From assembly GCA_903928275.1 (NCBI GenBank), contig CAIYQJ010000254.1:1-7356 (forward strand): a DNA stretch of 7,356 nucleotides, read 5' to 3'. Below the pieces are notes generated by a model, which had not been told where the DNA came from, did no database searches, and saw only the letters and a program-made list of their open reading frames with translations. Numbering within the stretch: the first letter of the stretch is position 1; each line of letters starts with the position of its first letter. Origin of the DNA: an uncultured Chloroflexota bacterium. GTDB taxonomy: Bacteria > Chloroflexota > Limnocylindria > Limnocylindrales > CSP1-4. This document shows positions 1-6,497 of the stretch, piece by piece. Made by a program: the position numbers and the translations under genes.

Positions 1-10
1 CCGGCCCCGG

Positions 11-46
11 CGCCGGCGCGTGTCCCGTGGGCGACGGGCGCCGGCG
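11..46. terminator. Possible GC-rich hairpin upstream of the first gene
   Basis: The self-complementary octamer CGCCGGCG occurs at 11-18 and again at 39-46. Between them CCCGT (24-28) and ACGGG (34-38) are complementary around a five-base loop. Together they can fold into one stem with a five-base bulge on the left arm. It could be the terminator of a gene lying before the window, but there is no T tract and hairpins of this size arise by chance in such GC-rich DNA. Confidence 0.25.
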
Positions 47-61
47 TCCGTCGGACGGGCG

Positions 62-99
62 GTCCGCGTCCGGGCCGTCCGCGTCCGGGCCGTCCGCGT
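62..99 (+). repeat. 15-bp tandem repeat, about 2.5 copies
   Basis: The unit GTCCGCGTCCGGGCC is present perfectly at 62-76 and 77-91, and its first eight bases recur at 92-99. The array ends at the first base of the TAGCAT promoter hexamer (99-104), so it occupies the place where a -35 box and upstream regulator sites would normally lie. Internally each unit also carries two overlapping GTCCG words. It may be simple replication slippage or a set of binding sites. Confidence 0.75.
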
Positions 100-104
100 A
101 GCAT
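99..104 (+). promoter_or_regulatory. Leaderless-type -10 box for the gene at 111
   Basis: TAGCAT at 99-104 is followed by exactly six bases (TGCGCC) and then the GTG start codon at 111. With a normal -10 to start-site distance, transcription would begin at or within a base of the start codon. No Shine-Dalgarno sequence precedes that GTG, which agrees with a leaderless message. No convincing -35 box is visible. The same hexamer-to-start distance occurs at two other genes in the window. Confidence 0.6.
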
Positions 105-110
105 TGCGCC

Positions 111-1706
111 GTGGACCGCCTGCTCGCACCTCGGCTCGATGCGATCCGTGCCCGCGCGGAGTCGCTCGCCGCATCTCTTGCCGCCACCGCCGACGCGTCC
201 ACCACCGTGGGCATCGAGCGCGCGACGCTCCGCCTTCTCGGCGTGCACGGGCTCGACCGGGCAGGGGTGCCGCTCGCGGCCTCCATCGTGGAGCGTGCGA
301 TCGGCGAGGACCCGGCGCGACTGGCGCGAGGGATCCTGCTGCCGTTCGTCGCCGCGGTCGTCCTGTACGAGGCGTCGCCCTCCGAGCTCGCCCTCGACGT
401 GGCAGACGGTTCGATCGACCTGGACCTGGAGGCCGAGGCGCTCGCCGACCCGGTCCGGCGCGCGACCATCGACGCCGCCGCCGCCGGGCTGATCCGGGCA
501 GCGCTCGCGCGCGTCCAGGCGAACCGCACGGCACGCGCCGAGCTCATCGGCATGCTCGGGGAAGCGGCCAGCCCCCTCGTCGGCGTCCCACTGCGATCGG
601 CGCTCGTCGACGCGGCTCGCGATGAGGCCGCCGTGCTCGTGGCGGGCGGCGCCGACGTGCTCCAGGTCGATGTCCCGGCCAGCCGCGAGCTGGCGGAGCG
701 CCTGGCCGACCGGTCGAGCGCGGCCGGCCACGGGGCGCCGGCGAGGGCACGAAGCGGCCGGCAGGAGGAGGATGAGGTCGCCCCCACGGGGAGCCAGCGG
801 GCGCTCGCGGAGATCCGCGCCGTCGTCGACGAGGCCGCCGCCGAGCGTCGCGCCTACGTGCGCCTCGCGGCGTCGGCGCTGCAGCTCAGCGCCGCCGAGC
901 TCGCGGTCGTGCTCGCGTTCGAGCGGCTCGACATCCTCGACGGCGACCCCATCGACGAGATCTTCGGCGGCGGCGTCGATCCTGTGCGCGCGATCGCGGA
1001 CCACGCGTTCGCGCGTCGGCTCGCGATGATCGCGGGCGGCATCGTTCGCGTGACCGACGGCCCGCTGGTCGTCGGCCCGGACCTCGCGCGCGGGACGCCG
1101 GCGCCCTCGGATGTCCGCGCTGGTCGCGCGCTCGCGCTCCAGGCGCTCAGCGTGGCGCTCGGTCGGCGATCGGGCCTGAGCGATGCCGGCATGCTGCTCG
1201 GGTCGCTTCCCGGGTGGATCCTCGACGAGCACGACGCGACCTCGACGTCCCTCGCCTACCTCCTGGTCCAGCACCAGCTCCATCCGGGGATCGCGCTCGC
1301 GCTCCGCGAGCCGCCCGTCGCAGGCGCCGCGCGGTCCCGCTGGGCGGCGTTGCGCACGCTCGCCCCGATCGTCGGCGGGCGCACGGGCCTCGTGTCGCGC
1401 GACACGGACGTCGATGGCGTCGCCGAGGCCGTTGACGACGCGCGGACCGCCGCGGAGACCGGCGCCGCGCTCGCGGACGCTCTGCGACCGCTCGCCATCC
1501 CGGAGCATGCGCGAGAGATCGCCGGGCACCTGGCGGACGCGGCCGACGCCACCCTGGCCCAGCTCGAGACGCGCGGGTGGGACGCCCTGGTCGGCCCGGT
1601 CGACGTGGCGGGGACGAGGCCGGGCCGCCTCGCGACGGGGACGTGTGCACGTCGTGCCGACGCCCCGGAGATCCTCGCGATGGAGGCGCGGCGGGGTCGC
1701 GCCTGA
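111..1706 (+). CDS. D-lysine 5,6-aminomutase alpha-subunit-like (KamD-like) protein, divergent
   Basis: This 531-residue protein starts at GTG 111 and ends with TGA. The family (KamD) forms, with KamE, a PLP- and adenosylcobalamin-dependent enzyme that moves the terminal amino group of lysine. Family resemblance, recalled by eye, is clear along the length. Residues 31-54 match the family N-terminal block (TTVGIERATLRLLGVHGLD, then GVPL). Residues 136-149 match the RIKANR region before the barrel, and 248-275 match RYIRLCNYCSG...ALERLD (here YVRLAASALQLSAAE, then FERLDIL). Residues 486-506 match the C-terminal GLF.AL..G.F.G..RP segment. Length is close to the usual ~515. The odd part is residues 184-230. 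There the family has a conserved loop (RTTGQSLLDYVP and the following Gly/Thr-rich stretch) that I recall contacts cofactor. Here it is VDVPASRELAERL followed by a charged, Ala/Gly-rich linker. No KamE-like gene follows, since the next gene converges. It may be a non-catalytic or altered-specificity paralogue. Family membership is fairly sure; activity is not. Confidence 0.8.
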   Translation: MDRLLAPRLDAIRARAESLAASLAATADASTTVGIERATLRLLGVHGLDRAGVPLAASIVERAIGEDPARLARGILLPFVAAVVLYEASPSELALDVADGSIDLDLEAEALADPVRRATIDAAAAGLIRAALARVQANRTARAELIGMLGEAASPLVGVPLRSALVDAARDEAAVLVAGGADVLQVDVPASRELAERLADRSSAAGHGAPARARSGRQEEDEVAPTGSQRALAEIRAVVDEAAAERRAYVRLAASALQLSAAELAVVLAFERLDILDGDPIDEIFGGGVDPVRAIADHAFARRLAMIAGGIVRVTDGPLVVGPDLARGTPAPSDVRAGRALALQALSVALGRRSGLSDAGMLLGSLPGWILDEHDATSTSLAYLLVQHQLHPGIALALREPPVAGAARSRWAALRTLAPIVGGRTGLVSRDTDVDGVAEAVDDARTAAETGAALADALRPLAIPEHAREIAGHLADAADATLAQLETRGWDALVGPVDVAGTRPGRLATGTCARRADAPEILAMEARRGRA

Positions 1707-1719
1707 CGCGGACCCGCAC

Positions 1720-1733
1720 CGGGCTCCGGCCCG
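1720..1733. terminator. Weak hairpin between convergent genes
   Basis: The 71 bases between the stop at 1706 and the opposing stop at 1778 contain CGGGC-TCCG-GCCCG (1720-1733), a five-pair stem with a four-base loop. GGACC at 1710-1714 and GGTCC some 40 bases later could add an outer stem. There is no T tract on either strand. It is a reasonable place for a shared terminator, but the hairpin itself is weak evidence. Confidence 0.25.
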
Positions 1734-1777
1734 TGGCCGTGCGCCGGGCGCGGAGGTCCGACGAGGAGACGAGTCGC

Positions 1778-3880
1778 TCAGTCCCCGAGGAGCCGGAGGA
1801 TCCGGAGCGTCTCCGACACTCCCCACGCCTGGTGCGTGCAGCCCTTCGGGGCGTATGGGGCGTCTCCCTCGAGGCACTCGGAGACCGACCCGAGGCCGGC
1901 CTCCGAGAGGTGGCCGACCATCTCTCGAACGATCGCGAGCGCCCCCTCGCGGTCCCCGGTCGCGCGCCACGTCGCCTCGGCGCAGGCGCCCACGAGCCAC
2001 GTCCAGGCCGTCCCCTGGTGGTAGGCCGCGTCGCGCGTCACGCGATCGCCTCGGTACCTCCCGGCGTACCCCGGATCGTCGGGCGCAAGGGACCGCAGGG
2101 CGCAGGGGACGCGCAGCGCGCGCTCGACGGACCGGACCACGGCCCGGGCGACCTCTCCGCCCACGAGCGGGTGGGGAAGGGCGGCCGCGAAGAGCTGGTT
2201 GGGGCGCACGCGGTCCTCCGCGCCGGCCGGGCCGTCGACGACGTCGAGCAGGTGGTCGATCCCCGGCCGGACGAAGCGCGCGCGGAACGATGCCCGCGTG
2301 CGCTCGGCCATCGCCCGGTACCGGGCCGCCGCTGCCGCGTCGCCGCGCACCTCGACCGCGCCCGCCAGGTCGATGAGCGCCTCGTGCCAGAGGGCCTGGA
2401 TCTCCACCGGCTTGCCCATGCGCGGCGTGACGACCCACTCGCCGGCCTTCGCGTCCATCCACGTCAGCTGGAAGCCCGGCTCCCCGGCCCACAGGAGCCC
2501 GTCGGCAGGATCGACCCCGATGCCGAACCGGGTGCCGGCGACGTGCGCCTCCACGATGTCACGCAGCGTTGGGAGGAGGTCGTCGACGAGGCGCTCGTCG
2601 CCCGTGGCTCGGGCATATTCGGCGACCGCGTGGACGAACCACAGCGACGCGTCGACGGTGTGATAGCCGGGTACCACGCCGGTCGCGTCGGGGAAGCTGT
2701 TCGGGATGAGGCCGTCGCGCACGTACCGCGCGAAGCCCCTGAGGACGCGGGCCGCGTCGTCGGCCCGACCCGTGACGAGGCAGAGGCCCGGGAGCGCGAT
2801 CATCGTGTCGCGCCCCCAGTCCGTGAACCACGGGTAGCCGGCGATCACGGTGCGGTCGTCGGCTCCCGCGCCCACGGCGGCTCCGGCGACTGCGTCCGCA
2901 GCGGGACGTCGCTCGACGACGAACTGGTCGGCGGCGACGACGAGCTGGCGGACGAGCGGCTCGGCCGACTCGGCCCCGGCGAGCGCGATGAGGAAGCGCT
3001 GCCGCTCGTGCGCCGCCGCGAGCGCCTCCCCGGGCGGCGGATCGCCCCCCGGCTCTGCGGAGAGCACGAGGTCGAGCGACTCCCCGACGGTGAGCCACGC
3101 GCGCGCCGTCGCCGCGGCGTAGGCGTCGGTCACATCGGCGAGGCCGCGCTCCGACTCCGCGCGGAGTCGGATGCCGCGGACCCAGCGGCCGGTCGGTTCA
3201 TCGCCGGGGCGCCACGGACGTCCCGCGTCGCCGCTCTCCCACGGGTCGGCCGCCGACCGGCCGACGAGTGCCGCGGGTCGGCCGACCGCGCCCGGTCCGC
3301 GGCGCGCGACGCTCGCGCGGATCCGTACCGGGATGCCGCCGGCGCTCATCCGCACGATGACGCCCCCGTCGGCCGCGTCCTCGACGATCGGGCGTCGAAG
3401 GTCCACGGTGATCGCATCGTGGTGATCTCTCTCGGTGACGAGCGCGGTGACCGTGAGCCCCACCGCGCCCGGCGCCTCGACGATGGTCCAGCGCACGTAC
3501 GTGGTGTTCCTGCCGTGCGCCATCCAGACGCGCCGCTCGAGGACAGCGCCTCCGGCGACGAAGCGCCACGCGGGGAGCATCCCGTCGAGACGGAATGCTT
3601 CGAGGTGCGTGTACCCGGCCGGCGCGATCGCACCTGTCGACAGCTCCAGCGTCGAGAGGTCCACCGCCTCGCCCGCGATGGTGGCGGTCTCGAGGAGAGC
3701 GCCGACGAGCGCGGTGCGCCCGACCGGGGGCGACATCGCGGCCACGAGCAGCCCGTGGTAGGCGCGGGTCGGGGCGCCGGCCACCGTGCCATAGGCGTAG
3801 CCGCCAAGCCCGTTCGTCACGAGCCACTCGCGACCGAGGCCGGCGTCGAGCTCGGCGCAGGCCTCCCGATCGAACGACAC
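1778..3880 (-). CDS. Glycogen debranching enzyme, bacterial amylo-alpha-1,6-glucosidase type (GH133-like)
   Basis: This 700-residue protein is predicted to hydrolyse alpha-1,6 branch points in glycogen or related alpha-glucans, in the cytoplasm; no signal peptide is seen. The N-terminal bacterial debranching domain (about 1-300) opens with REWLVTNGLGGYAYGTVAG (17-35) and RAYHGLLVAA (39-48). The C-terminal (alpha/alpha)6 domain (about 305-700) carries GYPWFTDWGRDTMIALPGL (348-366), NSFPD (394-398), VDASLWF (409-415), TWMDAK (473-478), RPNQLFA (559-565), YHQGTAWTW (620-628) and THQAW (682-686). By analogy with eukaryotic debranching enzymes, Asp410 and Glu668 are candidate catalytic acids; this is inference. 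The frame stays open far upstream through the preceding gene, but no ATG, GTG or TTG lies in frame between that gene's stop at 3979 and GTG 3880. The protein begins MSFDREAC, as family members typically do, so GTG 3880 was chosen. There is no Shine-Dalgarno and no leaderless -10 box in front of it. It follows the desulfurase-like gene by 98 bp, probably as its operon partner. Variable linkers lie at about 196-232 and 325-343. Confidence 0.93.
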   Translation of the reverse strand: MSFDREACAELDAGLGREWLVTNGLGGYAYGTVAGAPTRAYHGLLVAAMSPPVGRTALVGALLETATIAGEAVDLSTLELSTGAIAPAGYTHLEAFRLDGMLPAWRFVAGGAVLERRVWMAHGRNTTYVRWTIVEAPGAVGLTVTALVTERDHHDAITVDLRRPIVEDAADGGVIVRMSAGGIPVRIRASVARRGPGAVGRPAALVGRSAADPWESGDAGRPWRPGDEPTGRWVRGIRLRAESERGLADVTDAYAAATARAWLTVGESLDLVLSAEPGGDPPPGEALAAAHERQRFLIALAGAESAEPLVRQLVVAADQFVVERRPAADAVAGAAVGAGADDRTVIAGYPWFTDWGRDTMIALPGLCLVTGRADDAARVLRGFARYVRDGLIPNSFPDATGVVPGYHTVDASLWFVHAVAEYARATGDERLVDDLLPTLRDIVEAHVAGTRFGIGVDPADGLLWAGEPGFQLTWMDAKAGEWVVTPRMGKPVEIQALWHEALIDLAGAVEVRGDAAAAARYRAMAERTRASFRARFVRPGIDHLLDVVDGPAGAEDRVRPNQLFAAALPHPLVGGEVARAVVRSVERALRVPCALRSLAPDDPGYAGRYRGDRVTRDAAYHQGTAWTWLVGACAEATWRATGDREGALAIVREMVGHLSEAGLGSVSECLEGDAPYAPKGCTHQAWGVSETLRILRLLGD

Positions 3881-3898
3881 GAGCGTCGGGACGACATC

Positions 3899-3912
3899 GT
3901 CGGCCGGCCGAC
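3899..3912. repeat. Perfect 14-bp palindrome before the debranching gene
   Basis: GTCGGCCGGCCGAC at 3899-3912 is a perfect palindrome placed 18 bases upstream of the debranching-enzyme GTG start, inside the 98-bp gap between the two minus-strand genes. It could be an operator, but similar GTCGGCC/GGCCGAC words occur inside the coding region around 3240-3290, so chance is a serious alternative. Confidence 0.45.
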
Positions 3913-3978
3913 CCGCTCCGTCCGCACCCGGCTCCGGCTCGGCGCCGCGCGTGTCGCCCGTCCGGAGCGGCTCCTGGC

Positions 3979-5235
3979 TCAGCGCGCGATCTCCCGCACC
4001 GCGTCCACGAGCTCGTCGACCTCGGCCGCGGTGTTGTAGTGGATGATCCCCACGCGCACGGCGCCACCCGAATCGGCGAGCCCGAGCCGCTCCATGAGGC
4101 CGGTCGCGTAGTAGTCGCCGTGCCAGGTGAAGAACCCGCGCCTGCCGAGATCGGCCGCCACGCGGCCCGGAGACCGGTCGCCGACGCGGAACGCCACCGT
4201 GGGGCACCGCTCGCCGAAGCGCGCCCGGTCCCGGATCCCCCAGATCCGGATCGCGGGCACCGTCTCGAGCCCGTCGAGCAGTCGTCCGAACAGCTCCATC
4301 TCCGTCTCGCGGATCGCGTGCATGGCCGCCTTCAGCGACAGGCGCCGACCTCCGAATCGCGACAGACCTTCCGCGAACGAGCTCCCGTAGCGCTCGCCGA
4401 CCTCCGCGAGGTACTCGATGGCCGCGAGCGTGCCGGCGATCCCCTCGTGGTCCTGCGTGCCCGTCTCCCACCGGTCCTCGGCCGGCCGGAGCTTGTACGC
4501 CGGCAGCGCGTCCAGGGCCACCCGCTTCCCGTAGAGGATCCCCACGTGCGGTCCGAAGAACTTGTACGCGGAGCAGAGGAGGAAGTCGCAGTCGAGCTCG
4601 CGGACGTCGATGGGACCGTGCGGGGCGTAGTGGACGGCGTCGACCGATACGGTGGCGCCCGCGGCATGGGCGAGCCGGATGATCTCGGCCACGGGGTTGA
4701 TGGTGCCGACCGCGTTCGACGCGAGGCCCACGGCCACGTGCCGTGTCCGCGGCCCGAGGACCGCCGCGAAGCTGTCGAGGTCGAGCGTGCAGTCGTCCTC
4801 GCGGATGTCGACGAACCGGACCACGACGTCGCGGTCCGCCGCGAGCGCCTGCCACGGGCCCACGTTCGCCTCGTGGTCGAGTCGCGTCACGACCACCTCG
4901 TCGCCCGTCGCGAGCGTGGCCCCGATCGACCGGCTCAGCGCGAAGTTCAGGGTCGTCATGTTCGCGCCGAACTTCACCTCGTCGGCGTCCGCGTTCAGCA
5001 GGTCCGCGACGGCCTCGTGCGCCCGGGCGAGCATCGCGTCGCTCCGCTCGCTCGTGAGGAAGTGCCCGCCGTGGTTCGCGTTCATCGTGCGGAAGTAGCG
5101 GGTCATCGCGTCGATGACGCGGTTGGGCACCTGCGTGCCGCCGGGTCCGTCGAAGAACGCGACCGGCCGGCCGGCCTCCGTGATCGAGAGGGCGGGGAAC
5201 TGGTGGCGGATCGCGGGGACATCGATGGCAGGCAT
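3979..5235 (-). CDS. Cysteine desulfurase-like PLP protein, VC1184 subfamily (aminotransferase class V fold)
   Basis: This 418-residue protein is a fold-type-I PLP enzyme of the class V aminotransferase superfamily. It belongs to the subgroup usually labelled cysteine desulfurase-like or SufS-like, VC1184 type (recalled as TIGR01976). The diagnostic blocks are all present: FFDGPGGTQVP (27-37), NANHGGHF (52-59), FGANMTTLNFALSRSI (89-104), TRLDHEANVGPW (117-128), GLASNAVGTINP (170-181) and VDAVHYAPHGPID (198-210). The PLP-lysine motif CSAYKFFGPH has Lys225, followed by RWETGTQDHEG (255-265) and a C-terminal FFTWHGDYYA (368-377). His121 should stack on the PLP ring, and Asp199 and His202 should hold the cofactor. 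The active-site cysteine loop of true SufS desulfurases is absent; the corresponding region has WHGDYYA. Sulfur mobilisation is therefore doubtful and the substrate is unknown. The start ATG 5235 is supported by a leaderless-type promoter exactly six bases upstream. It is the first gene of a probable two-gene minus-strand unit with the debranching enzyme. Confidence 0.93.
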   Translation of the reverse strand: MPAIDVPAIRHQFPALSITEAGRPVAFFDGPGGTQVPNRVIDAMTRYFRTMNANHGGHFLTSERSDAMLARAHEAVADLLNADADEVKFGANMTTLNFALSRSIGATLATGDEVVVTRLDHEANVGPWQALAADRDVVVRFVDIREDDCTLDLDSFAAVLGPRTRHVAVGLASNAVGTINPVAEIIRLAHAAGATVSVDAVHYAPHGPIDVRELDCDFLLCSAYKFFGPHVGILYGKRVALDALPAYKLRPAEDRWETGTQDHEGIAGTLAAIEYLAEVGERYGSSFAEGLSRFGGRRLSLKAAMHAIRETEMELFGRLLDGLETVPAIRIWGIRDRARFGERCPTVAFRVGDRSPGRVAADLGRRGFFTWHGDYYATGLMERLGLADSGGAVRVGIIHYNTAAEVDELVDAVREIAR

Positions 5236-5241
5236 GGCGCG

Positions 5242-5247
5242 ATGGTA
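5242..5247 (-). promoter_or_regulatory. Leaderless-type -10 box for the desulfurase-like gene
   Basis: Read on the minus strand, TACCAT is followed by CGCGCC and then the ATG at 5235, a gap of exactly six bases. It is almost the same string as TAGCAT-TGCGCC-GTG at the first gene. No Shine-Dalgarno lies in front of the ATG. Transcription should start at the start codon. No clear -35 box is visible in the GC-rich upstream sequence. Confidence 0.65.
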
Positions 5248-5284
5248 CGGCGCAGCGGCGCAGGCCGGCTACCCCGGCATGGCG

Positions 5285-5290
5285 TATCGT
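5285..5290 (+). promoter_or_regulatory. Candidate -10 box for the aminotransferase gene
   Basis: TATCGT at 5285-5290 fits the minimal TAnnnT pattern and would place a transcription start near 5297, giving a leader of about 23 bases that includes the ribosome binding site at 5309-5313. It sits in the 84-bp region shared with the divergent desulfurase-like gene, whose own -10 box is only about 40 bases away. The two promoters may therefore interfere or be co-regulated. No -35 match was seen. Confidence 0.35.
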
Positions 5291-5308
5291 CGGGCCCTGC
5301 CACCACAC

Positions 5309-5313
5309 GAGGA
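5309..5313 (+). promoter_or_regulatory. Ribosome binding site of the aminotransferase gene
   Basis: GAGGA at 5309-5313 lies six bases before ATG 5320. It decides this start within a plus-strand frame that stays open for more than 1.7 kb upstream only because it runs antisense to the neighbouring gene. It is also the clearest Shine-Dalgarno in the window, in contrast with the leaderless-type starts of three other genes. Confidence 0.75.
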
Positions 5314-5319
5314 TCAGTG

Positions 5320-6429
5320 ATGCGCTACCGCCGGATGCCGATCGAGGCCGAGTCGCCTGAGGAGTACGGGTACGACCGGATCAGCTGCAACCTCGCGGAG
5401 AGCTCGATCGCCGACGCCTCGCTCGGGCTCCTGGGGACCGATCTTGGCGACCTCGTCCTGCAGTACGGCGACCATCGGGGGATCCCCGAGCTGCGCGCGG
5501 AGATCGCCGCAGATGGCCCGGGCCTCACCGCTGCCGATGTCCTCGTGACGGCTGGCGCTGCCGGCGCGCTCTTCACGATCGCGACCACACTCCTGGAGGC
5601 GGGTGACCATCTCGTCGTCGTCCGGCCCAACTACGCCACGAACATCGAGACGCCGCGCGCCATCGGCGCCGAGATCGCGTACGTGGACCTGAGGTTCGAG
5701 GACGGCTGGCGGATCGACCCGGAGCGGATCGCGGATGCTATCACCGACCGCACCCGCCTCGTGTCGATCACGGTGCCCCACAACCCCACCGGCCGGGGCA
5801 TGCCGGAGGCGGCGCTCCGCGCGATCGTCGCGGATTGCGAAGCGCGTGGCGTGCGCCTGCTGGTGGACGAGACGTACCGCGAGATGACCTACGCCGGGCC
5901 GCTCCCGCTCGCGGCCATCCTGTCGGACCGGGCGATCAGCGTGTCCAGCCTGTCGAAGACGTACGGGATGCCTGGCATCCGCGTCGGATGGATCGTCTCG
6001 CGCGACGCGAGGCTCGTCGACCGCCTCCTGGCCGCGAAGGAGCAGATCGGGATCACCGGGTCGGTCGTGGACGAGACCATCGCGTTGCGCGCACGGCGGG
6101 CTCGCCACGCCTGGCTGCCCGGGATCATGGGCGGCATCGCCGAGTCGCTTGCCCTCGTCCGGGCGTGGGTCGCCGCGGAGGAGCTCATCGAATGGGTGGA
6201 GCCCGACGGCGGCGTCGTCTGCTTCCCGCGCATCCGCCCGGACCTGTCGATCGACCTGCCCACGTTCTACGCGACCCTGCGTGACGAGCACGCGACGATC
6301 GTGGGCCCCGGCCACTGGTTCGAGCAGCCGGACTCGTACATGCGGGTCGGATACGGATGGCCCACGCGCGAGCGACTCATCGAGGGCCTCGGCAACGTGA
6401 GCGAGGCCATCCGGCAGTCGCTCCGGTAG
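5320..6429 (+). CDS. PLP-dependent class I/II aminotransferase
   Basis: This 369-residue protein is a cytosolic fold-type-I transaminase; the amino donor and acceptor cannot be assigned. Visible family features begin with the N-terminal QYGDHRGIPELRAEIA (48-63), where the first strand of the small domain leads into the large domain. They continue with the AGAAGALF cofactor-phosphate loop (79-85), PNYATN (103-108), VPHNPTGRG with Asn155 (152-160), and DETYRE with Asp183 and Tyr186 contacting PLP. The Schiff-base lysine is Lys213 in SSLSKTYGMPGIRVGW (209-224), and Arg342 in MRVGYG is the usual carboxylate-binding arginine. The length is slightly short for the class (usually 380-400). The overall pattern, including LSKTYGMPGIRVGW and a GGVVCFPR segment (297-304), resembles the branch that contains capreomycidine-synthase-type enzymes. 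That is a resemblance, not an assignment. It is transcribed away from the desulfurase-like gene and ends at a strong hairpin shared with the opposing small gene. Confidence 0.93.
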   Translation: MRYRRMPIEAESPEEYGYDRISCNLAESSIADASLGLLGTDLGDLVLQYGDHRGIPELRAEIAADGPGLTAADVLVTAGAAGALFTIATTLLEAGDHLVVVRPNYATNIETPRAIGAEIAYVDLRFEDGWRIDPERIADAITDRTRLVSITVPHNPTGRGMPEAALRAIVADCEARGVRLLVDETYREMTYAGPLPLAAILSDRAISVSSLSKTYGMPGIRVGWIVSRDARLVDRLLAAKEQIGITGSVVDETIALRARRARHAWLPGIMGGIAESLALVRAWVAAEELIEWVEPDGGVVCFPRIRPDLSIDLPTFYATLRDEHATIVGPGHWFEQPDSYMRVGYGWPTRERLIEGLGNVSEAIRQSLR

Positions 6430-6431
6430 GC

Positions 6432-6476
6432 ACGAGGGCCCGTCGCCGCCCACCGTGGACGGCGACGGGCCCTCGT
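6432..6476. terminator. Strong hairpin between convergent genes, probable bidirectional terminator
   Basis: The arms at 6432-6448 (ACGAGGGCCCGTCGCCG) and 6460-6476 are perfect 17-base reverse complements around an 11-base loop that itself contains CCAC-C-GTGG. It begins two bases after the aminotransferase stop and ends 21 bases before the stop of the opposing gene, so it can serve both. Neither side has a T tract, so termination may be of the intrinsic U-poor kind or the hairpin may mainly stabilise 3' ends. Confidence 0.8.
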
Positions 6477-6497
6477 TCGTCGGCTGCCCGCCGGGGC

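Noticed and set aside
62..99. Short tandem repeat considered as a CRISPR array remnant
   Set aside because: The copies are directly adjacent with no spacers and the unit is only 15 bp.
1577..4039. 820-codon plus-strand open frame antisense to the debranching gene
   Set aside because: Its translation is Arg/Gly/Pro-rich low-complexity sequence with no recognisable domain. The opposite strand encodes an intact, motif-complete enzyme. High third-position GC keeps antisense frames free of stops.
3881..5308. Upstream extension of the debranching frame through the desulfurase-like gene (1,176 codons in total)
   Set aside because: The extension is low-complexity Arg/Gly-rich sequence overlapping an intact gene in another frame. 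The family N-terminus begins near GTG 3880.
3595..5319. Upstream extension of the aminotransferase frame (944 codons in total)
   Set aside because: It runs antisense to the desulfurase-like and debranching genes with no domain signal. A Shine-Dalgarno and family-length protein start at ATG 5320.
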